Of a stretch of DNA of 64,000 bases, positions 49,593-57,099 are shown in pieces. Position numbers and translations under genes: made by a program. This DNA comes from Actinomycetales bacterium (lineage in GTDB: Bacteria; Actinomycetota; Actinomycetes; Actinomycetales; Dermatophilaceae). Position 1 is the first letter of the stretch. The number at the start of each line of letters is the position of its first letter. The stretch is taken from NCBI GenBank assembly GCA_016710385.1, contig JADJVX010000017.1:868001-932000 (forward strand), written 5' to 3'. The notes beneath the pieces were generated by a model, which was not told the DNA's origin, searched no databases, and was given only the letters and a program-made list of their open reading frames with translations.

Positions 49593-50372
49593 GTGTCACA
49601 GCAACCCGATCCGTTCCACCCGGCGCAGCAGCCGCCTGCTCCCGGTGACACCCCATCGCCGTTCGAGTCGCCCCAGCCGTATGCCGGTCAGCCGTATGCC
49701 GGTCAGTCGCCTTTCGCAGCACCTGCGCAGCCATCCCCCTTCGACCAACCCACGGCGGCCGGCGCGCCGCCGGTGGCTCCGGCACCGGCAGCCCCGTTCG
49801 GCTATCCCGCGGCGCCGCCACCACCCCCCGGCGGTGACTACCCGGCATACGGGCAGCCGCCGACCGCCCCCTACCCGAGCTATCAGCCGTATGCCTCCGC
49901 ACCCCGGCCCGACCTGGCCAGCTGGGGTGAGCGGGTCGTGGCCCATCTGCTCGACCAACTGCTCATGCTGCCCGGGTGGATTCTCTACGCCGTGGGCTTC
50001 GTCGTCATCATCGCCAGCAGCGGCACGAAGAACAGCCGGGGCGTGACGGTGGGAGCAAACGAGGGTGGGATCGCCGTCGGCCTGCTCATGCTCGCCCTGA
50101 GCGGTCTGGTCTTCCTCGGCGTCGGCATCTGGAACACCATCATTCGGCAAGGCCGCACCGGGCAGTCCTGGGGCAAGTCCAAGCGCGGGCTCTACGTCGT
50201 CGGTCAGGAGACCGGCGCGCTCATCGGGATGGGCAACAACTTCCTGCGTCAGCTCGCCCACATCGTGGACGGCGCTATCTACATCGGCTATCTCTGGCCG
50301 CTGTGGGATCCCCACAAGCAGACCCTCGCCGACAAGATCGTCAAGACCGTCGTCATCAAGGCGCCGCGCTAG
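49593..50372 (+). CDS. RDD-family membrane protein with Pro-rich cytoplasmic head
   Basis: A 259-residue protein. Residues 1-105 are Pro/Gln/Ala-rich and include a tandem PYAGQPYAGQ repeat built on two octamers 15 nt apart (49679, 49694). Residues ~110-255 form the RDD domain: VVAHLLDQLLMLPGWILYAV, two further spans, and the conserved GRTGQSWGKSKRGLYVV segment with DPHKQTLADKIVKT at the end. RDD proteins are small membrane proteins of mostly unknown role, sometimes Na+/H+ antiporters. GGGGGTCCTCCC precedes the GTG start. Confidence 0.88.
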   Translation: MSQQPDPFHPAQQPPAPGDTPSPFESPQPYAGQPYAGQSPFAAPAQPSPFDQPTAAGAPPVAPAPAAPFGYPAAPPPPPGGDYPAYGQPPTAPYPSYQPYASAPRPDLASWGERVVAHLLDQLLMLPGWILYAVGFVVIIASSGTKNSRGVTVGANEGGIAVGLLMLALSGLVFLGVGIWNTIIRQGRTGQSWGKSKRGLYVVGQETGALIGMGNNFLRQLAHIVDGAIYIGYLWPLWDPHKQTLADKIVKTVVIKAPR

Positions 50373-50395
50373 ACAGGGCTCAAACCAGCTGAGCG

Positions 50396-50911
50396 TCAGC
50401 CTTTGACCCGGTCCTTGTACCGCACCCGGGCCGGAGCCGGCTCAATCATGATCTGGCCGAAGATGAGCACGACGAACAGCGCGAAGGTCAGCACGTGCAC
50501 GACGGTGCACCACAGACAGATCGCGCCGATCTTGAACAGCTCGGCCCAGACCAGATAGAAGACCATCGCCAGCCCGACACCGACGGCGGCCAGGCGCAGC
50601 TGGTCCATGCCCTTGCCGGAGCGACGGAAGGCCGCCCCCCGGGTGAGCCAGGCCATCGCGGCGAAGAACAGCAGCCCCATCGGCGCGACCGGGATGCCGA
50701 AGAGCTTGGACCACTGGCTCTCGGTCACCTTGGCGCAGTTGATCGTCTCACCCTCGGGGCAGGCCAGCGTCGCCCCACCGCTGAAGGTCTCCCAGGTGAG
50801 GTAGGCCGACACGAGCAACCCGACCACGCAGATGGCCAGGCACGTGGTGACGAGCCACTGCGGCACGATGCGTTCCGGCCGGTATGCCGTGCCGGCGCCA
50901 GTCCGGGCCAT
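50396..50911 (-). CDS. vitamin K epoxide reductase family protein
   Basis: A 171-residue membrane protein with four or five spans. VKOR signatures are the loop Cys pair in ACPEGETINCAKV near residues 51-63 and the active-site CLWC near 132-135, preceded by the conserved Ser/Thr region. It oxidises a partner thiol-disulfide protein at the expense of menaquinone, replacing DsbB in actinobacteria. It lies 9 nt downstream of a DUF929 protein with a CPFC motif, likely its partner. Confidence 0.92.
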   Translation of the reverse strand: MARTGAGTAYRPERIVPQWLVTTCLAICVVGLLVSAYLTWETFSGGATLACPEGETINCAKVTESQWSKLFGIPVAPMGLLFFAAMAWLTRGAAFRRSGKGMDQLRLAAVGVGLAMVFYLVWAELFKIGAICLWCTVVHVLTFALFVVLIFGQIMIEPAPARVRYKDRVKG

Positions 50912-50920
50912 GGTCCCCGC

Positions 50921-51811
50921 CTACTTGAGGGCGGCCGCGGCCGCGGTCACACCAGCGGAGGTGCAGACCTCGGCGGGCTTCTGGTCGGTGAGCTTGCAGA
51001 TCTGAGCGGTGAAGACGTTGGCGCTGCCGACGATCGCCTTGGACGTCGGGGTGTTCGGATCGGCCAGGCCTGCCGCGATCTCGGCGTGCGTCTTGCCGGC
51101 GATGGCCTCGTTGGCGAATGACGCGCCGGCGACCAGCGACGTGCCGCCGAAGTTGAGCCACGGGATGGCTCCCGGGCTCGTGACGTAGGGCTTGTTGTTG
51201 TAGGTCTGGAACAGCGTGAGGTCATCGCCCTCGATGGTGTCCAGCTTGGTGAACTGCCCGTTGGACTTCTTGTTCGTCGCGGTCTCGTAGCCGGTGAAGG
51301 TGAGGTATTGGCTGGTGAAGGTCGCGCCGTGGAAGCTCACCGTCGGCGTGTCGGGGTTAGTCTCCGGAGCTGGTGCCGAATAGGTGGCGTTGAGGTTGTT
51401 CCACGTGCCGAAGCGGGACAGGGCCACGACGACCGGCCAGCGCTGGTCGGCGCAGAACGGGCAGTACTCGGCGCCGACATAGACGACGCGCGGCTTGCCG
51501 TCCTTGCTGATCGCCGGGGCGTCGATCGTCTTGGGCAGGTTGGAGGCGGTGCCGACCCCCACCTTGTCGAAGGTGCCCGCTGGGACGGTGGTCAGTTTGG
51601 AGAAGGTCGCCTGGTCCAAAGGCGTGCCGGTCTTGCCGTCGGCGTCCTTGCCCGCACCCTGCATGGCCGCGATGACGAGGGCCACGATGATCACGACGAT
51701 GACGCCGACCGCGCCGCCGGCGATCAGGAGCTTGCTGCGGCGCTCCTGACGGGCCTGCTCGGCCCGCAACGCTGCCAGGCGCGCATTGTCCGCGCGTGCA
51801 CTCTTACCCAC
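50921..51811 (-). CDS. DUF929 thioredoxin-like membrane-anchored protein
   Basis: A 296-residue protein. A basic cytoplasmic head (1-25) is followed by one membrane span at about 27-50, then an extracytoplasmic domain with VVYVGAEYCPFCADQRWPVV near residues 108-127 (CxxC). It then has TFTGYETATNKK and IPWLNFGGTSLVAGASF blocks typical of DUF929. It is probably an oxidative folding enzyme recycled by the downstream VKOR protein. Two Cys near the C-terminus (AQICKL, AEVCTS) may form a structural disulfide. Confidence 0.88.
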   Translation of the reverse strand: MGKSARADNARLAALRAEQARQERRSKLLIAGGAVGVIVVIIVALVIAAMQGAGKDADGKTGTPLDQATFSKLTTVPAGTFDKVGVGTASNLPKTIDAPAISKDGKPRVVYVGAEYCPFCADQRWPVVVALSRFGTWNNLNATYSAPAPETNPDTPTVSFHGATFTSQYLTFTGYETATNKKSNGQFTKLDTIEGDDLTLFQTYNNKPYVTSPGAIPWLNFGGTSLVAGASFANEAIAGKTHAEIAAGLADPNTPTSKAIVGSANVFTAQICKLTDQKPAEVCTSAGVTAAAAALK

Positions 51812-51894
51812 GTCAGATCTCCTTCGAACCCCTACCGAATCCTCTACCGGATCAGCGCGCCCGACTCCGGAAAGGAGCGGACGTTCTGGACATG

Positions 51895-52983
51895 CTAACG
51901 ACCGCGGCTGGCAATCCGGCGGGAGCGGGCAACCTCGTACAACGCCACCCCGGTCGCGAGGCCCGCATTGAGGGATTCGACGCTGCTCACCATGGGGATC
52001 GACACGATCCGGTCACACGTCTCGCGCACCAGGCGGGAGAGCCCCTTGCCCTCGGATCCCACGACGATGACCAGCGGTTCGCCGGCGAGGTCGAGCTCGG
52101 GCAGCTCGACGTCGCCGTCCATGTCCAGGCCCACGACAAAGAAGCCGGCCTTCTGGTATGCCGTGAGGGCGCGGGTGAGATTGGCTGCCTTGGCCACCGG
52201 GACCCTCGCGGCGGCGCCGGCCGAGGTCTTCCACGCGCTCGCCGTCATCCCGACCGAGCGCCGCTCCGGCACGACCACGCCGTGCCCCCCGAAGGCCGCG
52301 ACCGACCGGATGATCGCACCGAGGTTGCGGGGGTCGGTGATGCCGTCCATGGCGACGACGAGCGGCACACCGGGGGCCTCCGGGTCGACGAAATCGGCCG
52401 GGTCGGCATACTCGTAGGCCGGCACCTGCAGGGCCAGGCCCTGGTGGACCGCACCGTCGGTGAGCCGGTCGAGTTCGCCGCGCGGACACTCCAGCACCGG
52501 TATGCCGCGCTGGGTCGCCGCTTTGAGTGCTTCGCGGACCCGGTCGTCGGAGTCGATCCGGGTGGCGACATACATCGTCGTCGCGGGAATGTCGGCGCGC
52601 AGCGCCTCGACGACCGAGTTGCGACCGGCCACGATTTCGGAACTGGGCTTGGCGCTGCGGCCCGGGCGTCCCGTGCGCCCCGGGCCGGTCCCGCGGCCGC
52701 TGCCCTTGGCACCGGCATACCGGGTCGGTCCTGCGCCCCGCGAGCTACCCCCGGATCCGGCCGAGCCGCCCGAACCGGCCGAGCGCCCGGTGGCCGCCCC
52801 GGGCTTGCCTGCTGCCCGCGCGGCCGAGGTGGCGCGCTTGTGGGCCGGGTGGTGCTCCCGGTCGACGGCCTTGGGGGTGGGGCCGCGGCCTTCCAGACCC
52901 TGGCGGCGCTGGCCGCCGGAGCCGACGGTCGCGCCCTTGCCGCTCTTGCGCACCGCGCCGCGACGCTGGGAATTGCCGGCCAT
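51895..52983 (-). CDS. rlmB: 23S rRNA (guanosine-2'-O)-methyltransferase RlmB
   Basis: A 362-residue SpoU/TrmH-class methyltransferase. The first ~115 residues are a basic, low-complexity extension rich in Gly, Ser, Arg and Lys. A substrate-binding domain follows (GRNSVVEALRADIPATTMYV), then the knotted SPOUT domain with GITDPRNLGAIIRSVAAFG, IVVGSEGKGLSRLV and IPMVSSVESLNAGLATGVAL. It probably methylates G2251 of 23S rRNA. It lies 25 nt downstream of cysS, the usual actinobacterial order. Four copies of the octamer lie inside it. Confidence 0.92.
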   Translation of the reverse strand: MAGNSQRRGAVRKSGKGATVGSGGQRRQGLEGRGPTPKAVDREHHPAHKRATSAARAAGKPGAATGRSAGSGGSAGSGGSSRGAGPTRYAGAKGSGRGTGPGRTGRPGRSAKPSSEIVAGRNSVVEALRADIPATTMYVATRIDSDDRVREALKAATQRGIPVLECPRGELDRLTDGAVHQGLALQVPAYEYADPADFVDPEAPGVPLVVAMDGITDPRNLGAIIRSVAAFGGHGVVVPERRSVGMTASAWKTSAGAAARVPVAKAANLTRALTAYQKAGFFVVGLDMDGDVELPELDLAGEPLVIVVGSEGKGLSRLVRETCDRIVSIPMVSSVESLNAGLATGVALYEVARSRRIASRGR

Positions 52984-53008
52984 CTGGGTCTCCTCTGAGG
53001 GGGTGGTT

Positions 53009-54451
53009 CTAGGCCGGGCCGGCGCTGCGCGGCGCCCGGGACAGCGACCACTGCGGGCCGGCGGGGGTGTCTTCGATGACGATGCCGGCGGAGCTGAGCT
53101 GGTCGCGGATGGCATCGGCGGTGGCGAAGTCGCGGCCGGCCCGGGCGGCCTGACGGGCTGCGAGCCGGTCGCGGACGAGGACATCGAGCGCCGCATGGGC
53201 ATCCTGGTCGCCTGCCGCCACATGCGAACCCCAGTGCGGGGCAAGCGGATTGACCCCGAGCACGTCGGTCATCGCGACGACCGACGCCGCCAGAGCCGCG
53301 GCGCGCTCGTGGTCGGCGTCATCGAGCGCGGTGTTGCCCGCCCGCACCGTGTCGTGGACGACCGCGAGGGCGCCCGAGACGTTGAGGTCGTCGTCCATGG
53401 CCGCCGCGAACTCGGCCGGGAGCGTGCCGGCCAGACCGGCATACGGGCGCACTCGGGCCACCCGCTCGAGGAAACCCTCGATGCGGTCGACCGCGGCCGC
53501 AGCCTCGGTGAGCGAGCCGGGGTGGTATTCGATCATCGAGCGGTAGTGCGCGGCGGTGAGGTAGTAGCGCACTGCGAGCGGCCGGGCGATCTTGACGAGT
53601 TCCTGGATCTCCAGGGCGTTGCCCAGGGACTTGCCCATCTTCTGGCCCTTGACCGTGACCCAGGCGTTGTGCAGCCAGAAGTTGGCGAAATCGGTTCCGG
53701 CAGCACGGGATTGGGCCTGCTCGTTTTCGTGGTGAGGAAACCGCAGGTCGATGCCGCCGCCATGGATGTCGAAGGCATCGCCGAGGTAGCGCCGGGCCAT
53801 CGCCGAGCACTCGAGATGCCAACCCGGGCGGCCGGCGCCGAAATGGGTCGACCAGCGGGCCGACTCGGGCTCACCGGTCTTGGCGCCCTTCCACAGCGCG
53901 AAGTCGCGCGGGTCGCGCTTGCCGCGTGGGTCGGCATCTTCGGCGTCAGCCATGTCGTCGATCGACTGACCGGTGAGCGAGCCGTATTCCGGCCAGGACC
54001 GCACATCGAAATAGACATCGCCGCTGCCGTCGGGCGCGGCATACGCGTGGCCCTTCTCGACAAGGGTGTCCATGAGGTCGACCATCTCGGTGATGTGACC
54101 GGTCGCCCGCGGCTCGTAGGTCGCCGGCAGGACGCCGAGCAGGTCGAGGGCCTCGGTCGTGAGCCGTTCGTTGCGGTAGGACAGCACGAACCAGGGCTCC
54201 CCCGCCTCGGCGGCCTTGCGCAGGATCTTGTCGTCGATGTCGGTGACATTGCGCACCAGCGTGACGTCGTAGCCGTGGCCGATGGTGAGCCAACGGCGCA
54301 GCACATCGAACGCCACCGCGAACCGGACGTGCCCGATATGCGGGGCACCCTGGGTCGTGAGCCCGCAGATATACATGCCGACCTTGCCAGGCTCGAGCGG
54401 CTGGAACTCACGCATCTCACGGGTGGCGGTGTCAAACAGGTGCAGGCTCAC
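53009..54451 (-). CDS. cysS: cysteinyl-tRNA synthetase
   Basis: A 480-residue class I synthetase. The N-terminal zinc/HIGH region is YICGLTTQGAPHIGHVRFAV near residues 27-46 (HIGH). Zinc ligands include Cys28, the Cys of HLECSAM and the HHENE segment. The KMSKS loop reads KMGKSLGN near 268, with Gly for the first Ser. A C-terminal helical domain follows. It charges tRNA-Cys in the cytoplasm. It is followed by rlmB. The KMGKS variant is the only oddity; all other active-site elements are intact. Confidence 0.95.
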   Translation of the reverse strand: MSLHLFDTATREMREFQPLEPGKVGMYICGLTTQGAPHIGHVRFAVAFDVLRRWLTIGHGYDVTLVRNVTDIDDKILRKAAEAGEPWFVLSYRNERLTTEALDLLGVLPATYEPRATGHITEMVDLMDTLVEKGHAYAAPDGSGDVYFDVRSWPEYGSLTGQSIDDMADAEDADPRGKRDPRDFALWKGAKTGEPESARWSTHFGAGRPGWHLECSAMARRYLGDAFDIHGGGIDLRFPHHENEQAQSRAAGTDFANFWLHNAWVTVKGQKMGKSLGNALEIQELVKIARPLAVRYYLTAAHYRSMIEYHPGSLTEAAAAVDRIEGFLERVARVRPYAGLAGTLPAEFAAAMDDDLNVSGALAVVHDTVRAGNTALDDADHERAAALAASVVAMTDVLGVNPLAPHWGSHVAAGDQDAHAALDVLVRDRLAARQAARAGRDFATADAIRDQLSSAGIVIEDTPAGPQWSLSRAPRSAGPA

Positions 54452-54508
54452 CCGCCCAAGTCTATGGGCGGGTCAGGCGGCGCCGATTTGAGCGGGTGGT
54501 TTGGGTTG

Positions 54509-55222
54509 TCAGTGCCCGCGGTCGAGCCAGTCCTGCAGGTGCGGACGCTCGGCCCCGATCGTCGTGGCCCCACCGTGGCCGGTGAGCACGACGGTCTCGT
54601 CGGGCAGGTCGAACAGCGCCGACGTGATCGACGCGATGATGGTCGGGAAGTCGCTGAACGATCGCCCGGTGGCACCCGGACCCCCCTGGAAGAGGGTGTC
54701 CCCGGAGAAGACGATGCCCAGGTCGGACACGACGAAGCAGCAGGCCCCGGGCGCGTGACCCGGCGTGTGCAACACCCGGATCGTCACGTCCCCGACGGTC
54801 AGCTGGCCGCCGTCGGTCAACTCCCGGTCCGGCGCAGTGTCGTAGACCCGGTCCCACAGCACCCGGTCGGCCGGATGCAGGTATGCCGGTGCGCTGGTCG
54901 CCGCTCGCAGCTCGCCGACCGCGGTGATGTGGTCGTCGTGGGCGTGGGTGCACAGGATGCCGACCAGCCGCCGGCCACCGATGGCAGCGAGGATCGGCGC
55001 GCTGACATGCGGGGCGTCGACGACGACACACTCTTCGTCGTTGCCGAGCAGCCAGACGTTGTTGTCGACCTCCCAGGTGCCACCGTCCAGGCTGAACGTG
55101 CCGGAGGTAATGAGGTGCTCAACCCGCACCCCACCCGGGGAGGTGGGGATGGACGGCATACCCGTCGTGGCGGTCGGCTCGGTCTGGTCGTCCGTCTCGG
55201 GCGGGTCGGATGCGTCGGTCAC
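54509..55222 (-). CDS. MBL-fold metallohydrolase linked to formaldehyde detoxification
   Basis: A 237-residue metallo-beta-lactamase-fold protein. Metal motifs are THAHDDHITAVGEL near residues 92-105 (HxHxDH), HTPGHAPGAC near 150, FSGDTLF near 170 and the final GHGGATTIGAE. It resembles glyoxalase II-type thioesterases. Its GTG start overlaps the stop of the mycothiol-dependent formaldehyde dehydrogenase by 4 nt, which suggests it hydrolyses the S-formylmycothiol product; this is inferred from the conserved pairing. The N-terminus carries a ~30-residue acidic Thr/Pro extension. Confidence 0.88.
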   Translation of the reverse strand: MTDASDPPETDDQTEPTATTGMPSIPTSPGGVRVEHLITSGTFSLDGGTWEVDNNVWLLGNDEECVVVDAPHVSAPILAAIGGRRLVGILCTHAHDDHITAVGELRAATSAPAYLHPADRVLWDRVYDTAPDRELTDGGQLTVGDVTIRVLHTPGHAPGACCFVVSDLGIVFSGDTLFQGGPGATGRSFSDFPTIIASITSALFDLPDETVVLTGHGGATTIGAERPHLQDWLDRGH

Positions 55223-56319
55223 GACTGCACCTCGACAACCGAACGCAGCACCTCGCCGTGGTGCATCTTCTCGAACGCCGCCTCGACGTCACCGAGGCCG
55301 ATGCGTTCGGAGACGAAGGCCTCGAGCGGGAAGCGACCCTGGCGGTAGAGCTCCACGAGCATCGGGAAGTCGCGGCTGGGCAGGCAGTCGCCGTACCAGC
55401 TCGACTTCAACGCGCCGCCGCGGCCGAAGATCTCGATCATCGGCAGGGTGACCTGCTTGTCCGGCGTCGGCACCCCGACCAACACCACGGTGCCGGCCAG
55501 GTCGCGGGCATAGAACGCCTGCTCATAGGTCTCGGGGCGCCCGACCGCTTCGACGACGACGTCGGCGCCGTGCCCGCCGGTGAGCGCGCGAATCGCCTCG
55601 ACCGCGTCTTCCCGCGCCGAGTTGACCGTGTGGGTCGCGCCGAAAGCCGTCGCGCTGGCCAGCTTCCGGTCGTCGATGTCGACGGCGATGATCGTCGTGG
55701 CACCGACGGTGCGGGCACCCGCGATCGCGGCGTTGCCGACGCCGCCGCAGCCGATGACCGCAATCGAGTCGCCCCGCTGGATCCCGCCGGTGTTGACGGC
55801 CGCACCAAAGCCGGCCATCACTCCGCAGCCGAGCAGCCCGACCGCTGCAGCGTCGGCCTCGGTGACCTTGGTGCATTGCCCAGCGGCGACGAGGGTCTTC
55901 TCGATGAAGGCGCCGATGCCCAGGGCCGGCGAGAGCTCGGTGCCCGCACCTTCCCCGGAGGCGATCGTCATCTTCTGCCGTGCGTTGTGGGTGGCGAAGC
56001 AATACCACGGCTTGCCCTTGAGGCACGCGCGGCACTGACCACAGACGGCGCGCCAATTGAGGATGACGAAGTCGCCCGGCGCGACCTCGGTGACCCCCGG
56101 CCCGACGGCCTCGACGACGCCCGCGGCCTCGTGCCCGAGCAGGAAGGGGAAGTCGTCGTTGATGCCGCCCTCGCGGTAGTGCAGGTCGGTGTGGCAGACC
56201 CCGCAGGCCTGCACGGCCACGACCGCCTCACCCGGACCCGGGTCGGGCACGACGATGTCGACCACCTCGACCGGAGCGCCCTTACTGCGGGCGATGACGC
56301 CTTTGACGGTCTGCGGCAT
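55219..56319 (-). CDS. mscR: S-(hydroxymethyl)mycothiol dehydrogenase
   Basis: A 366-residue zinc alcohol dehydrogenase. The catalytic zinc region is ACGVCHTDLHYREGG near residue 38, the structural zinc set CGQCRACLKGKPWYC near 90-104, and the Rossmann motif VIGCGGVGNAAIAGA near 190. The sequence LGCGVMAGFGAAVNTGGI and the overall pattern match mycothiol-dependent formaldehyde dehydrogenase (MscR/AdhE2). It oxidises S-hydroxymethylmycothiol with NAD. GAGGTCCT just before the ATG is a good ribosome-binding site. Coupled to an MBL hydrolase, it forms a formaldehyde detoxification pair. A small HTH regulator is divergent. Confidence 0.93.
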   Translation of the reverse strand: MPQTVKGVIARSKGAPVEVVDIVVPDPGPGEAVVAVQACGVCHTDLHYREGGINDDFPFLLGHEAAGVVEAVGPGVTEVAPGDFVILNWRAVCGQCRACLKGKPWYCFATHNARQKMTIASGEGAGTELSPALGIGAFIEKTLVAAGQCTKVTEADAAAVGLLGCGVMAGFGAAVNTGGIQRGDSIAVIGCGGVGNAAIAGARTVGATTIIAVDIDDRKLASATAFGATHTVNSAREDAVEAIRALTGGHGADVVVEAVGRPETYEQAFYARDLAGTVVLVGVPTPDKQVTLPMIEIFGRGGALKSSWYGDCLPSRDFPMLVELYRQGRFPLEAFVSERIGLGDVEAAFEKMHHGEVLRSVVEVQS

Positions 56320-56458
56320 GAGGACCTCCTGATGAATGGTGCGACACCCGGACGATAGCTGGTGCGGCGCCGCACAGCGCTGCCCCAGCGCCGCACGGCA
56401 CCACACCACGCCGCCCGTCCCGTAGCTCACGCCAGGACGGCCGCTGAGGCAAGAGCCA

Positions 56459-56501
56459 CGGTATGCCGCAGCGGCATCACTGCAGGTTGCACGGCATACC
56501 G
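56459..56501. repeat. inverted octamer pair in mscR / HTH intergenic region
   Basis: CGGTATGCCG (56459-56468) and CGGCATACCG (56492-56501), exact complements 23 nt apart, lie between the divergent mscR and HTH genes, upstream of both start codons. Confidence 0.7.
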
Positions 56502-56510
56502 AGCGGTTTC

Positions 56511-56535
56511 CTTTCCGGAAAGCCGGGCCTACCAT
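56511..56535 (+). promoter_or_regulatory. palindrome and leaderless -10 of HTH regulator gene
   Basis: CTTTCCGGAAAG (56511-56522) is a perfect 12-bp palindrome. TACCAT (56530-56535) follows, 7 nt before the GTG at 56543. The palindrome overlaps the -35 area and is a likely autoregulatory operator. Confidence 0.55.
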
Positions 56536-56542
56536 CGGCAGG

Positions 56543-56914
56543 GTGAGCCCACGCCCACTCTTCGACGAAGTCATCCACGAACGCACTCGGCTGCGGCTCT
56601 CGGGGATGCTCGCGGCCGTGGTGGAGGCGGAGTTCGCGACCCTGCGCGAGGCGCTCGGGGTGAGCGAGTCGGCGCTGTCCAAACACGTGCGAGCGCTTGA
56701 GCAGGCTGGTTACGTCGTGCTGCGCAAGGTGCGCGACGGCAGCCGCACCTTCACCATCATCGCGATGACCGACAGCGGCCGGCACGCCTTTTGCGGACAC
56801 GTCGCCGAGATCCAGCGTCTGGCCGGCGTGGCGTCGATGCGCCCCGGCCGACGGCCGGCACCCCACTCCGTGTCGCAACAAGCCCCAGTCGCCATGACCC
56901 GCCGGGAGCGGTGA
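56543..56914 (+). CDS. winged-helix regulator (MarR/HTH_34-like)
   Basis: A 123-residue DNA-binding protein. The HTH LREALGVSESALSKHVRALE is near residues 33-52 and the wing GYVVLRKVRDGSRTFTIIAM near 55-74, matching the small 'transcriptional regulator' HTH_34 group related to ArsR/MarR. Residues after ~95 are a basic tail. It is divergent from the mscR operon across 223 nt with a palindrome and octamer pair, so it may control itself and possibly that operon. No ligand-binding motif is evident. Confidence 0.85.
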   Translation: MSPRPLFDEVIHERTRLRLSGMLAAVVEAEFATLREALGVSESALSKHVRALEQAGYVVLRKVRDGSRTFTIIAMTDSGRHAFCGHVAEIQRLAGVASMRPGRRPAPHSVSQQAPVAMTRRER

Positions 56915-57063
56915 GGTTGTCTTCCGGTGGGTTGCCGGCTCCCGCTCGGTTTCGCTGGTTGAGCGATGTCGCGGGGCGCGGGAGCGCCTTGCCGGGCCGG
57001 GACCAACCCCGCTAGGTCGACTCGCCCGCCCGCCAACTTCTCTCTGTATATTGCCCCTCAGGC

Positions 57064-57099
57064 TTGCAATTCGGACAGGTGTAGTAGTACACTCGTGCT
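57064..57099 (+). promoter_or_regulatory. leaderless promoter of DUF222-HNH copy 2
   Basis: TTGCAA (57064-57069), an 18-nt spacer, and TACACT (57088-57093) stand 6 nt before the ATG at 57100, the same geometry as copy 1. Confidence 0.65.
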
